DNA of 12,145 nt from Microbacteriaceae bacterium. Lineage in GTDB: Bacteria; Actinomycetota; Actinomycetes; Actinomycetales; Microbacteriaceae. The stretch is taken from assembly GCA_009925875.1 (NCBI GenBank), contig RFQD01000021.1:1-12145 (forward strand), read 5' to 3'. Made by a program: the position numbers and the translations under genes. Under the pieces are notes generated by a model, which did no database searches, was not told where the DNA came from, and was given only the letters and a program-made list of their open reading frames with translations. Below, piece after piece: positions 6,219 through 12,145 of this stretch (positions within the stretch are counted from its first letter, which is position 1; each line of letters opens with the position of its first letter).

Positions 6219-7571
6219 GTGTCGAAACTTCGTCTCGCCGTTGTCGGCGCCGGTCCTGCTGGTATTTACGCGTCTGACATTGTGCTGAAGGCGGAGAAAG
6301 ATTTCGACGTTTCGATCGACCTTTTTGAACACCTTCCGGCGCCCTACGGGCTCGTGCGATACGGGGTCGCACCCGATCACCCACGCATCAAGGGCATCAT
6401 TACGGCGCTGCGTGAGGTGCTCGATCGGGGAGACATTCGCATCTTCGGAAATGTGCGCTACGGCGTCGACATCACGCTTGACGACCTGAAGCGCCACTAC
6501 AACGCCGTCATCTTTGCCACCGGCGCGATCAAAGACGCAGCGCTGAAGATACCGGGGATGGACGCGCGCGGCAGCTTCGGTGCAGCTGATTTCGTGAGCT
6601 GGTTTGACGGGCATCCGGATGTTCCGCGCACCTGGCCGTTGCAAGCCGAGTCGGCCGCCGTCATCGGAAACGGAAACGTAGCGCTGGATGTCGCGAGAAT
6701 GCTCATCAAGCATCCCGACGATCTGTTGCCGACGGAGATTCCCGACAACGTGTACCAGGGGCTGAAATCCTCGCCGATTACCGATGTGCATGTATTCGGC
6801 CGTCGAGGTCCGGCGCAAGCAAAATTCTCCCCGCTCGAGTTGCGTGAGCTCGGTGAACTGCGCGACGTCGACATGATCGTTGCTGATGAAGACTTCGAGA
6901 TCGATGAAGCGAGCCAAAACGCGATTGACACGAACAAGCAGGTTTTTGTGTTGATGAAGGTGATGAACGAGTGGCGCTCACGCACGGTCGGTGGCGCGAG
7001 CCGGCGGTTGCACATGCACTTCTATGCGGCTCCTCGGGAGCTCGTTGTCGACGACGCGGGTGCGGTCAGCGCGATTCGATACGAACGCACGGCACCCGAC
7101 GGTAAGGGCGGGTTCGCTGACACAGGCGAAATGCGGGAGATTCCCATCCAGGCCTCCTATCGTGCCGTCGGTTATTTTGGTTCACCGCTGGCAGACATCC
7201 CGTTTGACGAAAAGTACGGTGTCATCCCCAACCACGAAGGTCAGGTTGTTGGTGCCGACGGCAAGCCCATCGGCGGTCTCTACGCCACGGGTTGGATAAA
7301 GCGTGGTCCGGTCGGCCTCATCGGCCACACCAAGTCCGATGCGATGGAGACGGTCAGGCACCTCATCGAAGACAAAGCGACGTGGTGGCAACCGACCAAC
7401 CCCGACGAAAGCGAAATCGTCGATCTGCTCACTGAGCGCGGGGTTGAATTCACCACGGTCGACGGATGGGTCGCTCTCGACGAACACGAGAAGGCGTTGG
7501 GAGCCGCGCAGGGTCGTGCCCGCATCAAAGTCGTCGACCGCGACGAGATGATTCGTATCTCGCGCCCATAG
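6219..7571 (+). CDS. NADPH-ferredoxin reductase, FprA/adrenodoxin-reductase type
   Basis: Flavoprotein of 450 residues, close to the usual length of about 450-460, predicted to pass electrons from NADPH to a ferredoxin in the cytoplasm. The FAD-binding Rossmann motif GAGPAG is at 10-15, with Glu37 in place to bind the FAD ribose. YGLVRYGVAPDH (43-54) is typical of this subgroup and ATGA (100-103) follows. The second nucleotide site is VIGNGNVALD (148-157) with GRRGP (194-198), whose arginines would favour NADPH. The C-terminal ATGWIKRGPVGLIGHTK (356-372) closes the FAD site. It starts at GTG, 9 nt after the prenyl synthase stop. No ferredoxin or P450 gene is present here, so its partner is unknown. 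Glutamate synthase small subunit is related but lacks this FprA-like C-terminus. Confidence 0.92.
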   Translation: MSKLRLAVVGAGPAGIYASDIVLKAEKDFDVSIDLFEHLPAPYGLVRYGVAPDHPRIKGIITALREVLDRGDIRIFGNVRYGVDITLDDLKRHYNAVIFATGAIKDAALKIPGMDARGSFGAADFVSWFDGHPDVPRTWPLQAESAAVIGNGNVALDVARMLIKHPDDLLPTEIPDNVYQGLKSSPITDVHVFGRRGPAQAKFSPLELRELGELRDVDMIVADEDFEIDEASQNAIDTNKQVFVLMKVMNEWRSRTVGGASRRLHMHFYAAPRELVVDDAGAVSAIRYERTAPDGKGGFADTGEMREIPIQASYRAVGYFGSPLADIPFDEKYGVIPNHEGQVVGADGKPIGGLYATGWIKRGPVGLIGHTKSDAMETVRHLIEDKATWWQPTNPDESEIVDLLTERGVEFTTVDGWVALDEHEKALGAAQGRARIKVVDRDEMIRISRP

Positions 7572-7611
7572 GGGAAACTGACCTGGATCTGTCGGCGGGT
7601 TTCTCGCAGCG

Positions 7612-8967
7612 TTATTGGTCGATAAGTTCGGACACGCCCGCTTCAAAGACCTCGTGATGTCGCGCCACGTCGGCCAACGACGTCGTCGGACACATCAACG
7701 CCATGTTGTGAAATGGCGTGAGCAAGATCCCACGATTTGCCAAATACAGGTGGAGGTAGTCTTCGAGGTCACCGTCCGCGCTCTCGTGTGACGCAGTCCC
7801 ATTAGCCGGGTACGGCTTTGCGAATCGATATTCTGCCCGTGCTCCGAGTTGGTTTATCGACCACGGCAAGTCGTACTTTTCGAAAATTGCCGAAACGCCC
7901 TCGGTGAACGCAGTCGCCGTCGCGATCATGGTCACGAACGCGTCTTCGGTGAGCACGTGTTCGAGCGTTGCACGCATGGCCGCCACCGAAAGTGGGTTGC
8001 CGGCGAGAGTGCCCCCGACGCCGCCCATGTCGACGAGGTCGAGATCCTCGCGTGCGAGAGCCTGGGCCGCGAAGTCGGCACTCAATCCGTATGCTCCGGT
8101 GGGGATGCCCCCGCCGATCGACTTGCCAATAATGACGATGTCGGGCTCAAGGGCATCCCGTTTCGTCATGCCACCCGGCCCGGCAGAGAACGTGTGCGTT
8201 TCGTCAATGATCAGCAGCGTGCCGTACTTGCGTGTGAGTGCCCTCACGCCTTCGTGATAGCCCGGTTGCGGCAGCACGATGCCGATGTTGGTGAGCGCCG
8301 GTTCAATGAGCACCGCGGCGACGTCACCGTGAGCGAGTTCGCGTTCGAGCACGTCGAGATCATTGAATTCCGCGACCCTACTCGTTTCGGTGACGTCGAC
8401 CGGGGAACCGACGTTGCCCGGACGGCTCATCCCGTGCCCGTCCGGACCGACCACGATGAGCGATTCGTCGACCGAGCCGTGGTAACAGTACGAGTGAAAC
8501 AAAATCTTGGAGCGGCCGGTCAGCGCACGCACGAGCCGTATCGCCCACCGGTTTGCGTCCGTGGCGGTGAGTGCGAAACTCCATCGGTCCATACCAAATC
8601 GACGAGTCAATTCGGCTCCCACCCACTCGGCATCCTCGGTGGGAAGCATGGTGGTGAGTCCACCCTGTGTCGAAATACGTCGAGTGATGGCGTCGACAAC
8701 CGCAGGGGCCGAGTGACCTGCCATGGCCCCCGTGTCACCGAGTGCGAAGTCGATGTATTCGATGCCGTCAATATCCCAGACGCGATTTCCCTGAGCTCGA
8801 TCGACATAAATCGGAAACCCGCCGGCTTTTTTGTTCATCCAGGTCATGGGTACTCGGCCAAACAGGTGATCGGCGCGAGCATAAGCCGCCGCTGAGGTGG
8901 GGTGGAGTCGCACAAACTCGCGTTGCTCGCGGTCGTTGAGCGTGGCCAAGCGTTGACGATCAATCAT
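7612..8967 (-). CDS. Class III PLP-dependent aminotransferase, substrate unknown
   Basis: Fold-type I aminotransferase of 451 residues, related to glutamate-1-semialdehyde aminomutase and annotated in similar genomes as a generic transaminase. The catalytic lysine is Lys282 in IIGKSIGGGIPTGAYG (279-294), and Asp255 in IIDETHTFSAGPGG (253-266) should contact the PLP pyridine nitrogen. CYHGSVDE (161-168) corresponds to the PLP-stacking loop. The phosphate-binding loop reads ALTATDANRWAIRLVRALTG (132-151) instead of the usual SGTEA type, so this is a divergent subfamily. Glutamate-1-semialdehyde aminomutase itself is unlikely because of that loop and the lack of heme genes nearby. The ATG start has TAATGT ending 7 nt upstream. 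It stands alone, converging with the ferredoxin reductase (40-nt gap without an evident terminator) and divergent from the hydrolase. Confidence 0.88.
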   Translation of the reverse strand: MIDRQRLATLNDREQREFVRLHPTSAAAYARADHLFGRVPMTWMNKKAGGFPIYVDRAQGNRVWDIDGIEYIDFALGDTGAMAGHSAPAVVDAITRRISTQGGLTTMLPTEDAEWVGAELTRRFGMDRWSFALTATDANRWAIRLVRALTGRSKILFHSYCYHGSVDESLIVVGPDGHGMSRPGNVGSPVDVTETSRVAEFNDLDVLERELAHGDVAAVLIEPALTNIGIVLPQPGYHEGVRALTRKYGTLLIIDETHTFSAGPGGMTKRDALEPDIVIIGKSIGGGIPTGAYGLSADFAAQALAREDLDLVDMGGVGGTLAGNPLSVAAMRATLEHVLTEDAFVTMIATATAFTEGVSAIFEKYDLPWSINQLGARAEYRFAKPYPANGTASHESADGDLEDYLHLYLANRGILLTPFHNMALMCPTTSLADVARHHEVFEAGVSELIDQ

Positions 8968-8974
8968 GTTCTCG

Positions 8975-8980
8975 ACATTA
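8975..8980 (-). promoter_or_regulatory. -10-like hexamer TAATGT for the aminotransferase
   Basis: On the minus strand TAATGT is followed by 7 nt and then ATG. No Shine-Dalgarno sequence lies in those 7 nt apart from a short GAGAA. It fits the leaderless spacing seen elsewhere in the window. Confidence 0.5.
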
Positions 8981-9025
8981 CGTCAGCGCGGAGGCTCCGT
9001 GCCAGCGCATCGCGGTGGCACGCGT

Positions 9026-9031
9026 CACAAT
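9026..9031 (+). promoter_or_regulatory. Weak -10-like hexamer CACAAT for the alpha/beta hydrolase
   Basis: CACAAT ends 6 nt before ATG 9038 and matches TATAAT at four positions, including the conserved A2 and T6. A better TAnnnT, TAGGGT (9031-9036), is only 1 nt from the ATG and would start transcription inside the gene. This is the weakest promoter call here. Confidence 0.3.
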
Positions 9032-9037
9032 AGGGTC

Positions 9038-10036
9038 ATGACCGTATGGCATGAGGATGTTCTGTCTCACGGGTTTGCTGCCCGCACGCTCAGCTTGGGC
9101 CAAGACTCCGAAGGTGACGTTGTCGCCACGCTCGTGCGGGCTCCCGCACCAGCTCCGCGCTCACGTGTTCTGTCGTGGATGCGCGCTGCCGGGGTAGCCG
9201 AGAACACCGATGTGCTCTATGTGCACGGCTGGTCGGATTACTTCTTTCAAGAACACCTTGCTCGCTTTTGGCGCACTGAGGGAGCGCAGTTTTACGCGCT
9301 CGATTTGCGTAAGTATGGCCGGAGTATTCGACCCGGACAAACACTCGGTTATGTGGACAATCTGCAAACCTACGATGCGGACATTGACGCAGCGATTGAC
9401 GCGATGGGGCCGCGCGCCGGACGTCGCCTCGTTCTGATGGGTCATTCGACCGGAGGTTTAACGCTCAGTTTGTGGGCGGCTCGACACCCGAAACGGTTTG
9501 ACGCTCTCGTGCTCAACAGTCCTTGGCTCGAGTATCAACTTTCGGCGGCGGCCCGGGCGGCCATCACGCCTGCCCTCGGTGTTTCCGCACGCCTCGATCC
9601 CAAGGCCACGATGCCGAGCATCGACTTCGGTTTTTACACGCGCACTGTATCGAACAAGTTTGACGGCGAATGGGAGGTGAATCTCGACTGGCGTCCGCCC
9701 CGCGGGTTCCCGGTTCGACCAGGATGGTTGAACGCCGTCCTCGCGGGCCATGCACATGTGGCGACCGGATTGGACATTGAAGCTCCCGTGCTTGTTTTGC
9801 TCTCAACGAGAAGCATGTTGGTCCCGCGCTGGTCGCCGGACATGGCACGTGCCGACGTTGCGATTGACGTGGATATCGTGGCCAGGCGGGCCATAAATTT
9901 GGGCACAAACGTCACGATTCGACGAATTCGGGATGCGATGCACGATGTGTTCCTTTCCGCACGGCCCGTTCGAACCCTGGCTTTTGATTCGCTCCGCACG
10001 TGGTTGCGTGGAAATCTCGTCACACCAACCACTTAA
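9038..10036 (+). CDS. Alpha/beta hydrolase, serine lipase/S33 (monoacylglycerol-lipase-like) type
   Basis: Predicted cytoplasmic hydrolase of 332 residues without a signal peptide. The oxyanion-side motif YVHGWSDYFF is at 61-70. The nucleophile elbow GHSTGG (135-140) holds Ser137. The likely catalytic His302 is in DAMHDVFLS (299-307), and the acid is Asp273 or Asp277 in ADVAIDVD (272-279). The fold resembles monoacylglycerol lipase or lysophospholipase (Hydrolase_4), so an ester of lipid origin is a reasonable but unproven substrate. The frame is open further upstream to 8966, but conserved-looking protein begins at the ATG at 9038, which also has the best promoter spacing. The esterase gene follows after 10 nt on the same strand. 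It is longer than a typical MenH (about 250 residues) and I see no reason to call it MenH. Confidence 0.85.
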   Translation: MTVWHEDVLSHGFAARTLSLGQDSEGDVVATLVRAPAPAPRSRVLSWMRAAGVAENTDVLYVHGWSDYFFQEHLARFWRTEGAQFYALDLRKYGRSIRPGQTLGYVDNLQTYDADIDAAIDAMGPRAGRRLVLMGHSTGGLTLSLWAARHPKRFDALVLNSPWLEYQLSAAARAAITPALGVSARLDPKATMPSIDFGFYTRTVSNKFDGEWEVNLDWRPPRGFPVRPGWLNAVLAGHAHVATGLDIEAPVLVLLSTRSMLVPRWSPDMARADVAIDVDIVARRAINLGTNVTIRRIRDAMHDVFLSARPVRTLAFDSLRTWLRGNLVTPTT

Positions 10037-10039
10037 ACT
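10034..10039 (+). promoter_or_regulatory. -10-like hexamer TAAACT overlapping the hydrolase stop, for the esterase
   Basis: The hydrolase stop TAA (10034-10036) begins TAAACT; 7 nt later comes ATG 10047. The intervening bases contain no Shine-Dalgarno sequence, so here the leaderless reading has little competition. Confidence 0.55.
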
Positions 10040-10046
10040 CACTGTC

Positions 10047-11645
10047 ATGGACGCCTTTCACGACAACAGCGTGCTGGTCGCGACATCGACCGGCATCGTG
10101 CGCGGATCTCACGACGGCGACACGCGGCGCTGGCTTGGAATTCCGTATGCCGCGGATCCCGTCGGCGACCTGCGCTTCCGCTCGCCTCGGCCACATCCGC
10201 ACTGGCCGGGTGTGCGAGACGCCCTTGCATTTGGTGACATTGCCCCGCAGGTACCGACGAAGGTCATGCCGATTCCGCCGGGCGTCGAAATATCTGAATC
10301 GTGCCTCAATCTGAATGTCTGGGCTCCTCGTCTCGGTGAGGAATCTGAGTCAGGCGATACGGTGGCGAGCTCGCCGAGCGATTCGACGGCTCCGCGCCCG
10401 GTCATGGTGTGGATTCATGGCGGAGCCTATTTTGTGGGATTCTCGGCGCAACGGATGTACAACGCGCGCGCCCTGTGCGAGGCGACTGATTGCATCATTG
10501 TCACTCTCAACTACCGCCTGGGCGCACTCGGTTTTCTTGATTTTTCGACATTCGGCGACGTGGACCACATTTTCGACACCAACGTGGGACTTCGTGACAT
10601 TGTTGCGGCACTCGAGTGGGTTCGGGACAACATCGCGGCGTTTGGTGGCAACCCGAATGACGTCACTCTTTTTGGTGAATCTGCGGGCGGCGGCTGCGTT
10701 ACGACGTTGATGACGTCGCCGTATGCCTCCGGACTCTTTCACCGCGCCATTGCGCAAAGCTCACCGGTGACGAGCGTGTACGGTCCCGAGCGAGCAACCT
10801 CGATGGCATCGATGTACCTCGAGCTCGTCGGAATTGATCCCGCGAACGCGAAGACCGAGCTGCGTGAAATGTCGGCTCACGAACTAGCCGCGCCGACTCT
10901 CCACCTTCTCAACGAGGTGGCTCACACCGCGCCCGGAACCGTCGCATTTGCTCCGGTGATTGACGGAGACATCGTCCCGGAGAGCCCGATTGAGGTGTTT
11001 CGTGCCGGCGGGCAGATGCGCATCCCGCTGATTATTGGCACGAATCACGATGAGACGTCCCTGTTCAAATTGATGAAATCGCCGTTGATGCCCATGCACG
11101 AATCGACGGTGCAGGCCATGTTTGACCAGGTACTCGCCGACAAGCCGGAACTCGCCCACGTCGAGGGTGACATCACGCGCGTGTATCCCGATTACCCCAA
11201 ACAAAAGGGAGCTATGGAAATTTCGCGGGACGCGGGCTTTCGCATGCCGTCCATTTGGGCTGCGGAGGCGCACTCTCGCGTCGCACCCACCTGGATGTAC
11301 CGCTTCGATCAAGCCCCGCCCATGCTCAAGCTGTTGGGCATCGGCGCTAGCCACGCGGCCGAGTTGCCCTACGTCTTTGGGACCCTGCCGGACAAGGTCC
11401 GCGCAGTCGATATCGGATTCCGATTCGGTGGGTTGCGGCAGGCGCACGAGGTCTCACAGCGCGTGCAAACGCATTGGGCGCAATTTGCGTCGACAGCAGA
11501 CCCGGCGACACCGGACTTGCCCTGGCCGAAATACGACGAAGTCACGCGTGCCACGCTCATCATTGACGGCACTGACCGTGTCGAGGACGACCCGGAAGGC
11601 GACGTTCGTGCGGCCTGGGGCGACGAACCGATTGGCTTTGACTAG
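10047..11645 (+). CDS. Type B carboxylesterase (para-nitrobenzyl-esterase-like)
   Basis: Carboxylesterase of 532 residues, full length for bacterial family VII (PnbA-like) enzymes. N-terminal [18 protein letters not shown] (30-47) and [11 protein letters not shown] (84-94) are family marks. The oxyanion hole is WIHGGAY (122-128), and the nucleophile is Ser212 in LFGESAGGG (208-216). The triad is completed by Glu336 in GTNHDE (331-336) and His436 in [13 protein letters not shown] (433-445). An acidic, Ser-rich insertion (about 98-114) lies between two core strands and is probably a surface loop. No signal peptide is seen, so a cytoplasmic location is expected. The true substrate cannot be inferred. 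The frame is open upstream into the hydrolase gene; ATG 10047 was chosen from homology and the TAAACT spacing. Its TAG overlaps the stop of the converging yajQ gene. Confidence 0.94.
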   Translation: MDAFHDNSVLVATSTGIVRGSHDGDTRRWLGIPYAADPVGDLRFRSPRPHPHWPGVRDALAFGDIAPQVPTKVMPIPPGVEISESCLNLNVWAPRLGEESESGDTVASSPSDSTAPRPVMVWIHGGAYFVGFSAQRMYNARALCEATDCIIVTLNYRLGALGFLDFSTFGDVDHIFDTNVGLRDIVAALEWVRDNIAAFGGNPNDVTLFGESAGGGCVTTLMTSPYASGLFHRAIAQSSPVTSVYGPERATSMASMYLELVGIDPANAKTELREMSAHELAAPTLHLLNEVAHTAPGTVAFAPVIDGDIVPESPIEVFRAGGQMRIPLIIGTNHDETSLFKLMKSPLMPMHESTVQAMFDQVLADKPELAHVEGDITRVYPDYPKQKGAMEISRDAGFRMPSIWAAEAHSRVAPTWMYRFDQAPPMLKLLGIGASHAAELPYVFGTLPDKVRAVDIGFRFGGLRQAHEVSQRVQTHWAQFASTADPATPDLPWPKYDEVTRATLIIDGTDRVEDDPEGDVRAAWGDEPIGFD

Positions 11646-12130
11646 CGGAAGTTGACGAACTGCAGCGAGACGCCGAAGTCCTCCGATTTGAGCATCGCCA
11701 TGGTTGCCTGCAGATCGTCACGGCTCTTGGAACTCACGCGAACTTCGTCGCCTTGAATCTGAGCGTGTACTGACTTGGGTCCACCGTCGCGAATAGCTTT
11801 CGTGATTTTTTTCGCCGACTCCTGATCGATGCCCTGTTTGAGGGTGGCCTCGATGCGGAACTCTTTGCCGCTGGGGAATGGGTCACCCGCATCCAAACTT
11901 CGAAGCGAGATTCCTCGCTTGATGAGCTTGGCCTCGAATACTTCGAGCACGGCCTTGACGCGTTCCTCGGCGCTCGCCTTCATGAGAATTTTCTCGCCGC
12001 TCCATTCGATGGAGGCCCCGACGCCCTTGAAGTCGTAGCGGGTTTCAATTTCTTTCGACGCTTGATTGAGAGCGTTGTCCGCCTCCATCTTGTCGACCTT
12101 GCTCACAACGTCAAACGATGAATCTGCCAT
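11642..12130 (-). CDS. yajQ: YajQ family nucleotide-binding protein (UPF0234)
   Basis: Protein of 162 residues, the normal length of the YajQ family (two ferredoxin-like domains). Family marks are [19 protein letters not shown] (5-23) with RYDFKG (31-36), [10 protein letters not shown] (71-80), a [20 protein letters not shown] stretch from 81, and the C-terminal VSLQFVNFR. Work on other bacteria links YajQ proteins to nucleotide binding, and a Xanthomonas member to c-di-GMP-responsive gene regulation; the role in actinomycetes is not established. The ATG is supported by the conserved N-terminus and by TATTCT ending 7 nt upstream. The stop codon overlaps that of the esterase by 3 bp in a shared CTAG. 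Confidence 0.96.
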   Translation of the reverse strand: MADSSFDVVSKVDKMEADNALNQASKEIETRYDFKGVGASIEWSGEKILMKASAEERVKAVLEVFEAKLIKRGISLRSLDAGDPFPSGKEFRIEATLKQGIDQESAKKITKAIRDGGPKSVHAQIQGDEVRVSSKSRDDLQATMAMLKSEDFGVSLQFVNFR

Positions 12131-12137
12131 GTGGAAC

Positions 12138-12143
12138 AGAATA
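12138..12143 (-). promoter_or_regulatory. -10-like hexamer TATTCT for yajQ
   Basis: On the minus strand TATTCT is followed by 7 nt (GTTCCAC) and the ATG. There is no Shine-Dalgarno sequence in that interval. Any -35 would lie beyond the window. Confidence 0.55.
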
Positions 12144-12145
12144 AA

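Noticed and set aside
5157..6917. Long minus-strand open frame (586 codons) opposite the prenyl synthase and ferredoxin reductase
   Set aside because: It spans two well-supported genes in antisense and shows low-complexity Arg/His/Val-rich translation without motifs. Codon bias creates it.
7572..7611. Terminator between the ferredoxin reductase and the aminotransferase
   Set aside because: The 40-nt convergent gap contains no convincing inverted repeat and no T-tract.
7849..8895. Plus-strand open frame (348 codons) opposite the aminotransferase
   Set aside because: The minus-strand aminotransferase has all catalytic residues; the opposite frame has no domain-like sequence and no promoter of the type seen elsewhere in the window.
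9031..9036. TAGGGT as the -10 of the alpha/beta hydrolase
   Set aside because: It ends 1 nt before the ATG, so transcription would begin inside the coding region, and no in-frame start codon lies 6-7 nt downstream. CACAAT just upstream has the right spacing, though it is a weaker match.
9038..10036. The alpha/beta hydrolase as the missing MenH of the menaquinone pathway
   Set aside because: It is about 80 residues longer than MenH, resembles monoacylglycerol-lipase-type enzymes, and is separated from the men genes by the aminotransferase.

Overview
The window reads as chromosomal DNA of a moderately GC-rich actinomycete (about 60% GC by eye), most likely family Microbacteriaceae. This rests on gene order and family content: menA, a DUF4229 protein and a PLDc_N protein beside menD, menF, menG and a long-chain prenyl diphosphate synthase, plus an FprA-type ferredoxin reductase. 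The placement comes from recalled gene neighbourhoods, not from a search. Coding density is very high: eleven complete CDSs and one 5'-truncated CDS, with no intergenic gap over about 75 bases. I see no tRNA, rRNA, mobile element, CRISPR array or horizontally acquired island.

Layout. Positions 1-7571 are a menaquinone (respiratory quinone) block. It holds the C-terminal part of menA (+), a DUF4229 membrane protein (-), and a PLDc_N membrane protein (+) whose stop overlaps the menD start (+). Then come menF (-), divergent menG (+), a polyprenyl diphosphate synthase (+) and an NADPH-ferredoxin reductase (+). MenF makes isochorismate and MenD makes SEPHCHC from it. The prenyl synthase supplies the isoprenoid tail, MenA joins tail and dihydroxynaphthoate, and MenG methylates the product. 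menB, menC, menE and menH are not in the window. Positions 7612-12130 are accessory metabolism: a class III PLP aminotransferase (-), an alpha/beta hydrolase and a type B carboxylesterase in tandem (+), and a YajQ-family protein (-) whose stop codon overlaps that of the esterase.

The most striking signal is regulatory. Nine genes have a TAnnnT hexamer (actinobacterial -10 type) ending exactly 6 or 7 nt before the start codon, without a convincing Shine-Dalgarno sequence; a tenth has a weaker match at the same spacing. This is the geometry of leaderless mRNAs. At all three non-overlapping same-strand junctions, the upstream stop codon (TAG or TAA) forms the first three bases of that hexamer, so apparent operons may be chains of separately initiated leaderless genes. 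The menF/menG promoters face each other in a 41-nt gap, each lying where the other's -35 would be. I did not find a clearly new multi-gene system; the proteins belong to known families.
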